NCBI GenBank assembly: GCA_021107335.1
Contig: JAIOSZ010000045.1
Coordinates: 1 to 7,443 of the forward strand
DNA from: Desulfuromonadaceae bacterium
Lineage (GTDB): Bacteria > Desulfobacterota > Desulfuromonadia > Desulfuromonadales > Syntrophotaleaceae
Direction of reading: 5' to 3'
Length of the DNA stretch: 7,443 bases
The notes below the pieces were generated by a model that did not search any database, had not been told where the DNA came from, and saw only the letters and a list, made by a program, of their open reading frames with translations. Shown piece by piece: positions 1-6,048 of this stretch; the first letter of the stretch is position 1, and each line of letters starts with the position of its first letter. A program made the translations under genes and the position numbers.

Positions 1-797
1 ACCCGGGTCGGCACGTTCATGTTGAAGATGAACTCTTGCACCGACTGTTTGACTTCTTTATAGGTGAGCTTGTCGTAGCGAATGAAGGGCGCCAGCAAGG
101 TATCGAAGCTGGCAAAGGCCTGAGCGCCGGCCGCCTCTCCCTGCAGGGTATAGAAAAAATTGACGGCTTGGCCCAGAGCGGTGCGAAAGTGGCGCGGCGG
201 CCCGCTCTCGATCTTGCCGTAGGCGCCGGTAAAACCTTTCAGCAACAGGTCTTTGAGGTCCCAACCGCAGCAATAGACGGCCAGGGTGCCAAGATCGTGA
301 ATATGAAAGTCGCCGGCCCGATGGGCGTCAGCGATATAGTCCGGATAGATCTTGTTCAACCAGTAGTTGCTGGTGATATTGGCAGCGATGTGGTTGTTCA
401 GGCCCTGCAGCGAGTAACCCATATTGGCGTTTTCGTTGACCCGCCAATCTTCCTGGGTCAGATAGGAATCGACCGCTTCTGTCGACTGCTTGATGAACTC
501 TTTGGTCTGACGCAGAGCTTCGTGTTGTTTGCGATAGAGGATGTAAGCCTTAGCAGTCTTGGCGTGCCCCTTTTCGATCAGGATCTTTTCGACCAGATCC
601 TGCACGTTCTCAACCGTCGGTACGCGACCGTCTTTATAGATAACCTCGAGAATGCCGCAGACTTCAGCGGCGATCTGGGTGGCCTTGTCCATGTCCGAGC
701 CATGTACCGCCCGAACCGTTCTTTGAATGGCTTCAGCTATCTTATCTTCTTCAAAGGGGACCAGGCGACCGTCCCGCTTGCGAATAAACTCCAACAT
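1..797 (-). CDS. nrdD: Anaerobic (class III) ribonucleoside-triphosphate reductase, N-terminal part
   Basis: This is the N-terminal 265 codons of NrdD; the gene continues past the window start, so the glycyl-radical C-terminus is not visible. The enzyme reduces ribonucleoside triphosphates to deoxyribonucleotides without oxygen, after activation by the radical-SAM partner NrdG (not in view). Residues about 1-95 form a single ATP-cone, the allosteric dATP/ATP site (IRKRDGRLVPFEEDKI near the start, GHAKTAKAYILYR at 77-89). Residues from about 100 on match the class III catalytic barrel: NENANMGYSLQGLNNH (121-136), HIHDLG (165-170), YCCGWDL (175-181) and FNMNVPTR at the visible end. The start ATG (795-797) has a strong Shine-Dalgarno GGAGGG at 805-810. 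The frame is open across its whole visible length, and a 322-codon plus-strand ORF over the same bases is an antisense shadow. Promoter and NrdR-type sites lie upstream at 835-918. Confidence 0.96.
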   Translation of the reverse strand, partial: MLEFIRKRDGRLVPFEEDKIAEAIQRTVRAVHGSDMDKATQIAAEVCGILEVIYKDGRVPTVENVQDLVEKILIEKGHAKTAKAYILYRKQHEALRQTKEFIKQSTEAVDSYLTQEDWRVNENANMGYSLQGLNNHIAANITSNYWLNKIYPDYIADAHRAGDFHIHDLGTLAVYCCGWDLKDLLLKGFTGAYGKIESGPPRHFRTALGQAVNFFYTLQGEAAGAQAFASFDTLLAPFIRYDKLTYKEVKQSVQEFIFNMNVPTR

Positions 798-834
798 CTT
801 CACACCCTCCAATTGTTGATTTTAGCACCATGGC

Positions 835-862
835 AATGTAGCACAGCCCATACCTCTGTCAA
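835..862 (-). promoter_or_regulatory. Probable sigma-70-type promoter of nrdD
   Basis: Read on the minus strand, a perfect -35 hexamer TTGACA (857-862) is followed after 16 bases by TACATT (835-840), a 4/6 match to the -10 consensus. It lies about 40 bases upstream of the nrdD start codon and directly downstream of the NrdR-box-like pair, which fits a repressed promoter. The -35 is convincing. The -10 is only moderate, so the exact transcription start is uncertain. Confidence 0.6.
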
Positions 863-870
863 GGCGAAAT

Positions 871-886
871 GCACCATATGTGGTGA
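871..886 (-). promoter_or_regulatory. NrdR-box-like operator, promoter-proximal copy
   Basis: The minus-strand 16-mer TCACCACATATGGTGC is a near-palindrome that matches the core of the NrdR box (consensus acaCwAtATaTwGtgt) at most of the strongly conserved positions, with the CAC...GTG arms intact. It ends 8 bases upstream of the TTGACA hexamer. NrdR is the ATP-cone/zinc-ribbon repressor of ribonucleotide reductase genes and usually binds paired boxes. The partner site is at 903-918, and the spacing supports the call. Confidence 0.72.
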
Positions 887-902
887 AAAATTCCATGCCA
901 AT

Positions 903-918
903 CCACTAGATATTGTGT
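903..918 (-). promoter_or_regulatory. NrdR-box-like operator, distal copy
   Basis: The minus-strand 16-mer ACACAATATCTAGTGG agrees with the NrdR-box consensus (acaCwAtATaTwGtgt) at 14 of 16 positions. It starts exactly 32 bases from the proximal box, which is about three helical turns, the arrangement reported for tandem NrdR sites. NrdR itself is not encoded in this window. Confidence 0.78.
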
Positions 919-1055
919 ATACCCTGGGGGAAAGGCTGTGCATGAACGGTGGAAAAATGGGCTCAAACCACGTAATTAAGGGGGGTTGGCGCAATTCACC
1001 CTAGACAGAAAAAAAGAAAGGGTTAATCACACATGCGGGGGGAGGGGAACACTAT
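919..1055. other. Intergenic gap between the EamA transporter gene and the nrdD operators
   Basis: No gene is visible in these 137 bases. The minus strand just after the transporter stop has a pyrimidine-rich run (C runs, then a T run around 1010-1020), but I see no GC-rich stem in front of the T run, so I do not call an intrinsic terminator. The G runs on the plus strand (926-930, 979-984, 1035-1040 and nearby) are too scattered to call a quadruplex. Confidence 0.5.
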
Positions 1056-1913
1056 TTAGCGCAGCAATAAAATGGAAACGACCGTCAGGGAGATGGCCAA
1101 TAGCTGCTGTCGAGTGATGCGCTCACGGTAGATCAGAAAAGACAACAACACCGCCATAACGAAGTACATGCCAACCAGCGGTGCGATGATGGCTAGCGGG
1201 CCGCTGGCCAGCGCTCTGAGCAAGGCATAATATCCGCAAAAGTTGGTCACCCCCATGGCCAGACCGATCAACAGGGCTGGCCGGGTACGTTGGCCGGCCT
1301 GCTGGGGAAACATACGGCTCTTGACCAGTAGAATCAGCAGGGTGCTCATAGAATAGGACACCGCCATAAAGCCGAAGGCGTCGACCTGCAGGGCGGCGAA
1401 CTTGCTGGAAACGGTGGAAGTGGCTCCACCGGCGATGGCCAGCAGCGCCAGCACCAAGCCTCGCCGAGCATGACCCGGCTCACCGGCCGTACCGGCACGG
1501 CTGCGGGCAAAGAGAAAAAGCACCGTCAAAGCCAGCAGCACGCCGAAACTCTGCTGAAGGGTCAGTCGATCACCGAAATACGCCAGAGAAAAGAGTACCG
1601 ACAGTACGGTACTTAAGCGGGTCAGGGTATAGACGGTGCCGGACGGCAGACTTTTTAGAGCTTCGATGGTCGCCAGGGTGCCGGTGAGAAAACCCAGACT
1701 GTTGACCAGGGAGACGATCAACAAGGGGCCGAGGTGAGTGACGGCAACGGCTCGGGGCAGGTAAGCGCACCAGCTCAGCAACGCCACGGTGGCCATGAAG
1801 ACAAAGGTGGTGACTGCCGAATTGCAGCGCATTTCGGCGGAGACTTTGTACAGGAAGCGCTGCAGACCGAGGACGACCAGGGCGGTAAGCGCCAGAAGAT
1901 ACCAGTGGGGCAT
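1056..1913 (-). CDS. EamA/DMT-superfamily membrane transporter, substrate unknown
   Basis: This 285-residue inner-membrane protein belongs to the drug/metabolite transporter superfamily. About ten hydrophobic helices can be seen, roughly at 3-22, 33-52, 61-82, 92-112, 121-137, 152-171, 178-198, 212-233, 239-261 and 268-285. The two halves are repeats of each other, as expected for two EamA domains: the first ends in YFGDRLTLQQSFGVLLALTVLFL (112-134) and the second in the parallel segment that starts YRERITRQQ (262-270). The halves are joined by a charged, glycine-rich loop (137-151). Members export or import small metabolites, but sequence alone does not give the substrate. The start ATG (1911-1913) has only a weak GGAA upstream. 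It follows the Nudix gene's terminator by 47 bases, so it probably has its own promoter, although I find no good hexamers there. Confidence 0.88.
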   Translation of the reverse strand: MPHWYLLALTALVVLGLQRFLYKVSAEMRCNSAVTTFVFMATVALLSWCAYLPRAVAVTHLGPLLIVSLVNSLGFLTGTLATIEALKSLPSGTVYTLTRLSTVLSVLFSLAYFGDRLTLQQSFGVLLALTVLFLFARSRAGTAGEPGHARRGLVLALLAIAGGATSTVSSKFAALQVDAFGFMAVSYSMSTLLILLVKSRMFPQQAGQRTRPALLIGLAMGVTNFCGYYALLRALASGPLAIIAPLVGMYFVMAVLLSFLIYRERITRQQLLAISLTVVSILLLR

Positions 1914-1960
1914 GGCAAGGTTCCGGATGAAAACTAGCTAGTGCCGATCTTGAATGAGGA
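1914..1960. other. Short leader of the EamA transporter gene
   Basis: These 47 bases separate the terminator from the transporter start. They contain a 10-base perfect palindrome ACTAGCTAGT (1933-1942) about 20 bases upstream of the start codon, which could be an operator but could also be chance. No convincing -35/-10 pair is present. Confidence 0.3.
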
Positions 1961-1994
1961 TAAAGAAAGGGCCGCGGCAGTGCGCCGCGGCCCT
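1961..1994 (-). terminator. Strong rho-independent terminator after the NUDT9-like gene
   Basis: Bases 1968-1994 form a perfect 11-bp GC-rich stem (AGGGCCGCGGC paired with GCCGCGGCCCT) around a 5-base loop. On the minus strand the stem is followed directly by TTTCTTTA (1961-1967 and the adjacent stem edge). It sits 18 bases past the Nudix stop codon and marks the end of that transcription unit. The plus-strand side has no T run, so it acts in the minus direction. Confidence 0.9.
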
Positions 1995-2012
1995 AGTTGT
2001 TCATCTGACTAA

Positions 2013-2909
2013 TTAAAAATAGCTGGCCAGGACTTCAAGAAACTTGGCCGGCAGCGCGTCGGGCTGGCGCTTGTAGAGCATACCCAGAGCGCTAACCACA
2101 AAATAGCCGTGGCTGGCATAGAGCTTTTTCAGGCTGCGCTCGGTGAGGGGCAACCAGTTGACGGACAGGGCGTCGCTGCCCGCTTCCAGTTCGAGCTTTT
2201 CGGCCTGTTCACCCACCAGATGCAGGTGCTTGACCGTCGATTCTATCCAGGCGTTATCGGTGCTGCGGCGATCATCGACAAAGCCCTGATAGACCAGCTT
2301 AGCATCGCTGAAATCGAGTTCGACACCGGTCTCTTCTTTCAGCTCCCGGCTCAGGGTGCTGGAAACCGCTTCGCCCTTGTCGACCATGCCGCCGGGGATG
2401 GCCCACTGGCCGTTGTCCTTGCGCTGAATGGCCAGCATCTCTACATCACCAAAACGCTCGTTGACTCGGGTGATAATCGGGTCGGCAGCATAGTTGGGAC
2501 CCCACTTACCGAGTAGACCGCGACCGGTCATGCCGCAACGCCCCCGTGGGTTCAGGGGCCGCCCCTCTTCGTCCCGCAGCAGCGGTCCTTCGAAAGACTC
2601 GGTTGGTAGATCTGCAACCTGGCTTACATCCTCGGGATCGGCCCAGCCGTCAGCCTTTTTCAGGCAATCGTTGTCCAGCACCACCGGTGCCACAAAATAC
2701 TCCGGCGCATAGGCGGGGTAGGCTACTTCCCAGGGGGTGTTTTCGTCGGCGACATTAAAACGGCGGGGATATTCAGGGGGCCATTCAAAACGAGCCCGAT
2801 ACGATTCGACATAAACTTCGATATCACCCTGAATCCAGCTATTGGCCAGATCGACGGCCGGCTTCACGCCGAGCAGGCTCCAGCCAGTATTCTGATCGTT
2901 ATTTTCCAT
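2013..2909 (-). CDS. NUDT9-type Nudix hydrolase, probable ADP-ribose pyrophosphatase
   Basis: This 298-residue protein should split ADP-ribose into AMP and ribose 5-phosphate, in the cytoplasm and with Mg2+. The Nudix box at 174-196 (GMVDKGE...RELKEETGV) fits GX5EX7REUXEEXGU exactly, including the catalytic REL-EE core. What places it in the NUDT9 family, rather than the common short bacterial ADP-ribose hydrolases, is the long N-terminal domain with PWEVAYPAYAPEYFVAP (59-75), then NPRGR and GRGLLGKWGPNYAADPIIT (129-147), and the C-terminal VDDRRSTDNAWIE (211-223) and KLYASHGYF (262-270). All of these are landmarks shared with human NUDT9. I prefer ATG at 2907-2909 because GGGAG sits 10 bases upstream; an in-frame TTG at 2918 is too close to that site. 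It lies 55 bases after the small unknown gene and ends at a strong terminator. Confidence 0.92.
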   Translation of the reverse strand: MENNDQNTGWSLLGVKPAVDLANSWIQGDIEVYVESYRARFEWPPEYPRRFNVADENTPWEVAYPAYAPEYFVAPVVLDNDCLKKADGWADPEDVSQVADLPTESFEGPLLRDEEGRPLNPRGRCGMTGRGLLGKWGPNYAADPIITRVNERFGDVEMLAIQRKDNGQWAIPGGMVDKGEAVSSTLSRELKEETGVELDFSDAKLVYQGFVDDRRSTDNAWIESTVKHLHLVGEQAEKLELEAGSDALSVNWLPLTERSLKKLYASHGYFVVSALGMLYKRQPDALPAKFLEVLASYF

Positions 2910-2919
2910 TGCTAGCAAT

Positions 2920-2924
2920 CTCCC
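2920..2924 (-). promoter_or_regulatory. Ribosome binding site deciding the Nudix gene start
   Basis: GGGAG on the minus strand lies 10 bases before ATG 2909 but only one base before the alternative TTG at 2918. This favours the shorter 298-residue product. Confidence 0.7.
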
Positions 2925-2964
2925 ATATCCAAATAAACAAAGGGTAGGTCAGTCAACCAATAGG

Positions 2965-3309
2965 TCAGCTAAGAGCGGCTTCAATCTTGGCCCGATCATC
3001 AGCAGTGGGCGCCCAAATGAAATCGTTTTTGTAGCCTTCTTCGGCAATTTTATCGCGGTAGCGGCTGGCTTCAATCATCTTTGCCTCGCTGACCATGCCC
3101 TTGTCGTCGAAAAAGACATACTGACCAAAGACTTCCAGAATCATCGGAGTCTGGGCGCGATCGAGCATCGCGCCGGCCACCTTGAGGCAGCGACCGCTAT
3201 ACTCTGGAAGGGGCTCTACGTGGTCGACTGCCTTATCTAAAGCCGCCTTGTCCAACGGTGTAACGGTGCCGTCTTCGGCAAATACAAAAAGACAGATTTC
3301 CAGTTCCAT
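2965..3309 (-). CDS. Small conserved-looking protein of unknown function (114 aa)
   Basis: I do not recognise this protein family. The product is 114 residues and somewhat acidic, has no signal peptide or membrane helix, and should be cytoplasmic. It opens with a hydrophobic strand-like segment MELEICLFVF, followed by EDGTVTPLDKAALDKAV (a turn and a helix). Then come a mixed strand region with MILEVFGQYVFFDDKGMV and a helical, charged C-terminus (EAKMIEASRYRDKIAEEGY, DDRAKIEAALS). This pattern suggests a small alpha/beta domain. The ATG at 3307-3309 is chosen over longer upstream starts because AGAGG lies 6 bases before it. A plausible promoter is at 3368-3396, in the gap after sbcC. It is followed after 55 bases by the NUDT9-like gene, so the two may be co-transcribed. 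It is a real gene by start signal and codon pattern; its function is open. Confidence 0.75.
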   Translation of the reverse strand: MELEICLFVFAEDGTVTPLDKAALDKAVDHVEPLPEYSGRCLKVAGAMLDRAQTPMILEVFGQYVFFDDKGMVSEAKMIEASRYRDKIAEEGYKNDFIWAPTADDRAKIEAALS

Positions 3310-3315
3310 GGTTAT

Positions 3316-3320
3316 CCTCT
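3316..3320 (-). promoter_or_regulatory. Ribosome binding site of the 114-aa gene
   Basis: AGAGG on the minus strand is spaced 6 bases from ATG 3309. It supports this start over the in-frame extension to 3396, which would run through the likely promoter. Confidence 0.65.
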
Positions 3321-3367
3321 CTGTAGGTGAATTGGCAGCCGGCCAGGCGATGGCAGGTGCGGACTCT

Positions 3368-3396
3368 GTTATAGCCGAGCCGGGCGCGAACTGCAA
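3368..3396 (-). promoter_or_regulatory. Candidate promoter for the 114-aa gene and perhaps the Nudix gene
   Basis: On the minus strand TTGCAG (3391-3396) and TATAAC (3368-3373) are separated by 17 bases. The -10 matches consensus at 5 of 6 positions; the -35 keeps only the TTG. It lies in the 102-base gap after the sbcC stop and 58 bases upstream of the next start codon. No terminator is seen after sbcC, so read-through from sbcC is also possible. Confidence 0.5.
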
Positions 3397-3411
3397 GGGC
3401 TTGCTGGAACG

Positions 3412-5853
3412 CTACTCCCCGATCTCGACGATCTGGTCGGTGATTTCGGTGAACGCCACATCGTGGCTCACCAGAAAGAGTTGATCGTACCAGTGCTCGG
3501 TAACCTCTTCGCGGCCCACATCGATGGCGCGAAAGGCCTGGGCCAGGTTCTCCCTGCGAGCGGCGTCAAGATTGGAGGTCGGCTCGTCAAAAAAGGCCAG
3601 GCGCGCTCCGATGGTCTGGAGCAGAGCCAGGCGCAGAGCGACCACGGCGCTCATCATCTGGCCGCCGGATAGCTGATCGTCGGTTCGCTCTCGCAACTGG
3701 CCATCGGCCAAATCGCGCAGCACCACCTGGTAATGGTCTCCCCAGATCAGCTCTTCATCCCCCTCGGCAATGGTCCGGTAAATACGATCAGCCCGTTGGC
3801 TTATTTCTTCGCGAAAGCGTTCGGAGAGCCGCGCAGAGACATTCTTAAATACCAGATTGCGCAGATACTTGACCAACTTTTCTTGGTCTTGGTAGCGTTT
3901 TCTGGCCGCCAAACGCTCGGCGATCTGCTTTTCGATCTGTTTCAGCCGGTCAATCTCCCCGGCCAAACGCTGCAGATCCTTATCCAACCCCACAAGGCGT
4001 TGTTCCAGCGCAGCGACCTCTGCCACCAAACCCTCTTTGTGCTGCCGGGCCAGTTGATGCTGCTCGACATCGTAGGTTTTCTGGCAGGCCGCACAGGTTT
4101 CAACGGCCACCTGCCTGTCCCGCTTGAGATCGTCCAGGGCCAATTGCCATTTTTGCAGGGTCTGCTGCCGGGCGGTCCACTCCCCGGCATCTTTGACATG
4201 GGTATACCAGGCATCCCGCGCCGCCTGAGAATCGGCCTTTTCTTGTTCGGTGCAGCTTAAGGTTACATCCAGATCGGCATAGGCCTTGTAAGCGTCTCGG
4301 GCTGCCGTCAGCCGAGACTCAGCCGCCGTCAAATCAGCCTTTAGCCCAGCAAGACCCGCTGCCCGCACGAGCGTTTTTTGCCCACGGCCTTCTAGCTGCT
4401 GCTGCTGTTTATCCAGCTCTGCAGCGCGCACCAGCAACCCTTGCAAACCCTGCTGAGCCTGCTCTGCCTTAAGGATCTCCTGGCCCAGGAGTCCGATGCG
4501 GCTGTCCAGCTGCGCAGCCTGTTGATCAAGGTCGGCAACCTTAGAACTGAAAACATCTCGCGGTTGCTGCCCGGCAATATTGCCACAGGGCTCAGCAAAG
4601 AAGGGACAGATCCCTTCGCCCAGCTTGTCCTGGCCCTCGATCAGCGCTACCCGGCGACCATTAAGCAAACCCCGTTGGTTCCTCAGATCTTCGCCATTCT
4701 GACGCAAGGCCGGCAAGCGATCCGCAACTTTCTGCATTAAAGGGTCGGGCTGCAACTCCAGGCGGGCGGCATCCAGTCGTGCTTGCTCGGCAGCCAGTTC
4801 CTGCTCGGCTTTCTGCACTTCGTTGCCCTCGTGAACCAGCTTTTGCTGTAGCGCCTGCCTGTCTTTTTCCAGTCGGCCAATCTCTCGCTCCAGCTCACGA
4901 CACTGACGCTCCTGCTCGCGTAAATCTTTGAGCTTCTGATCGGCCCGCTCAAAAGTATCCTTGCCGGCGCTGTTATCTTCAACCACTTGCTGGGCTTGCC
5001 GAGCCTGCTCGACTCGAAGCTTCTGGTCGACGACCTTCTCCTCGCCATTAGTGATACGAAGGCCGAGTTCCTGCTCCTTGGCGGTCGCCTCCTGCAGGGC
5101 TTTTTCGCGTTTATCCTGCAGGGCAAGGTGGCGAGCCGCCTCCGACAACAGCGCTTGTTTTTCTTGCAGGGCAAGGCGCTGAAGGGCTAGGCTCTCAACC
5201 AAACCGACCTGCTCCTTTTCACGCTCTGGCAACAGGACAACCTGTTCCTGGCGGGCTTCCACCTCGGCGTTCAATACCTCGATACGATTCTGTACTACGG
5301 ACAGCAGACCGCTGGTGCCCTTGAAGGTCTTGCGCCAGGCATCGATGCCGAGGATCTCGTCAAAGGCCTCCTGCCGCTTGGTGGCCTGTTTAATGACGAA
5401 AGGACCGAGAAAATCATTTTGAAAGGGGCCGATTACCAGCTTGAACTGTTCGGCCAGCGGCCGGCCGTTGGCCAGCCCCAGCAACTCGGCGAGGCGAGTT
5501 TCGGTCTCGCGAATATTGGCGTGTTCCTCCACCTCGAAATCATCCCCGAGTTGTCGGGCCAGCAACCATTTAACGCCACCGCCAACGGTACGCGACACCC
5601 GCCAGGTGCTGCCGTCGTCGATGCAAAAAATCACCTGCACTTCACCGCGCTTGGCGCCGATGGACAGGAAACGTTCGACGTTAGTCACAAAATCCCGCGC
5701 GTCGACACCGAACAGGGCGTAGCCGATAGCTTCGAAGACGGTACTCTTGCCAACCCCGTTGGGCCCGGACAGCACGTTGATGCCGGCGGCGAAGTCGAGG
5801 GTCGTGTCGCGATGGGATTTGATGCTTTTTAGATGGATGGAGAGGATCTGCAT
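3412..5853 (-). CDS. sbcC: SbcC/Rad50-type SMC-like ATPase, partner of the SbcD nuclease
   Basis: This 813-residue ATPase should pair with the upstream SbcD-like nuclease to hold and process DNA ends and hairpins. The N-terminus MQILSIHLKSIKSH is typical of the family. It carries Walker A GPNGVGKS (30-37), a probable Q-loop around Q145, long heptad-type coiled coils (about 190-370 and 440-670), the ABC signature LSGGQ (728-732), Walker B LAFFDEP (752-758) and the H-loop SHD (796-798). The central turn, where Rad50 carries its CXXC zinc hook, instead holds CPFFAEPC (416-423), a pair six residues apart. A separate CAAC lies at 587-590 within the second coil. It is shorter than E. coli SbcC (1048 aa) because the coils are shorter. 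I chose ATG 5851-5853 because family proteins begin here; ATG 5869-5871 would add MPRKKS. Neither start has a strong ribosome site. Confidence 0.93.
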   Translation of the reverse strand: MQILSIHLKSIKSHRDTTLDFAAGINVLSGPNGVGKSTVFEAIGYALFGVDARDFVTNVERFLSIGAKRGEVQVIFCIDDGSTWRVSRTVGGGVKWLLARQLGDDFEVEEHANIRETETRLAELLGLANGRPLAEQFKLVIGPFQNDFLGPFVIKQATKRQEAFDEILGIDAWRKTFKGTSGLLSVVQNRIEVLNAEVEARQEQVVLLPEREKEQVGLVESLALQRLALQEKQALLSEAARHLALQDKREKALQEATAKEQELGLRITNGEEKVVDQKLRVEQARQAQQVVEDNSAGKDTFERADQKLKDLREQERQCRELEREIGRLEKDRQALQQKLVHEGNEVQKAEQELAAEQARLDAARLELQPDPLMQKVADRLPALRQNGEDLRNQRGLLNGRRVALIEGQDKLGEGICPFFAEPCGNIAGQQPRDVFSSKVADLDQQAAQLDSRIGLLGQEILKAEQAQQGLQGLLVRAAELDKQQQQLEGRGQKTLVRAAGLAGLKADLTAAESRLTAARDAYKAYADLDVTLSCTEQEKADSQAARDAWYTHVKDAGEWTARQQTLQKWQLALDDLKRDRQVAVETCAACQKTYDVEQHQLARQHKEGLVAEVAALEQRLVGLDKDLQRLAGEIDRLKQIEKQIAERLAARKRYQDQEKLVKYLRNLVFKNVSARLSERFREEISQRADRIYRTIAEGDEELIWGDHYQVVLRDLADGQLRERTDDQLSGGQMMSAVVALRLALLQTIGARLAFFDEPTSNLDAARRENLAQAFRAIDVGREEVTEHWYDQLFLVSHDVAFTEITDQIVEIGE

Positions 5854-6048
5854 CGATTTCTTTCGTGGCATGATCGGCCGATTGATAGATTTGCTGCTGT
5901 ATTTTCAGTTCCGCTGTACAAACTGCAAGGTCGCGGGGTTACGCCCCCGCCCGACGTCCGACTCTTTTTACGCGCCAAAAAAGAGTAGGCAGAAAAAGGC
6001 GCTCCGGCTGCGTCACAGGGGATGGAGGGGCGAAACCGGCTAGCCTCT
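5854..6048. repeat. Intergenic gap between sbcD and sbcC with nested inverted repeats
   Basis: This gap is unusually long for two genes that usually sit back to back. Inverted repeat A (5930-5955) has a perfect 6-bp stem GCGGGG/CCCCGC with an outer GTC/GAC arm. Inverted repeat B (5961-5986) pairs ACTCTTTTT with AAAAAGAGT around 8 bases. A third pairing, GCGCC (5972-5976) with GGCGC (5998-6002), would compete with B. GACGTC (5953-5958) is a further palindrome between A and B. The arrangement looks like a dispersed intergenic repeat rather than a terminator, since no stem is followed by a T run in a usual form. Two copies of TACAGC occur nearer sbcC. I see no protein-coding signal; the overlapping short plus-strand ORFs have no start signals or recognisable product. 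Confidence 0.55.

Noticed and set aside
36..1004. 322-codon plus-strand ORF
   Set aside because: It lies antisense to nrdD, whose minus-strand reading frame gives clear ATP-cone and class III reductase motifs, and the ORF runs on through the nrdD promoter and NrdR-like sites. Its translation resembles no protein family I know.
926..1045. Possible G-quadruplex from several G runs on the plus strand
   Set aside because: The runs are separated by tens of bases, too far for a normal four-tract fold.
1000..1055. Possible terminator after the EamA gene
   Set aside because: A T-rich run is present on the minus strand, but no stable GC-rich stem precedes it.
3733..4260. 175-codon plus-strand ORF, with others at 5419-5832 and 4441-4740
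   Set aside because: All are antisense to the sbcC-like gene, whose frame is continuous with Walker A, signature and Walker B motifs. High GC and codon bias explain the long open shadow frames.
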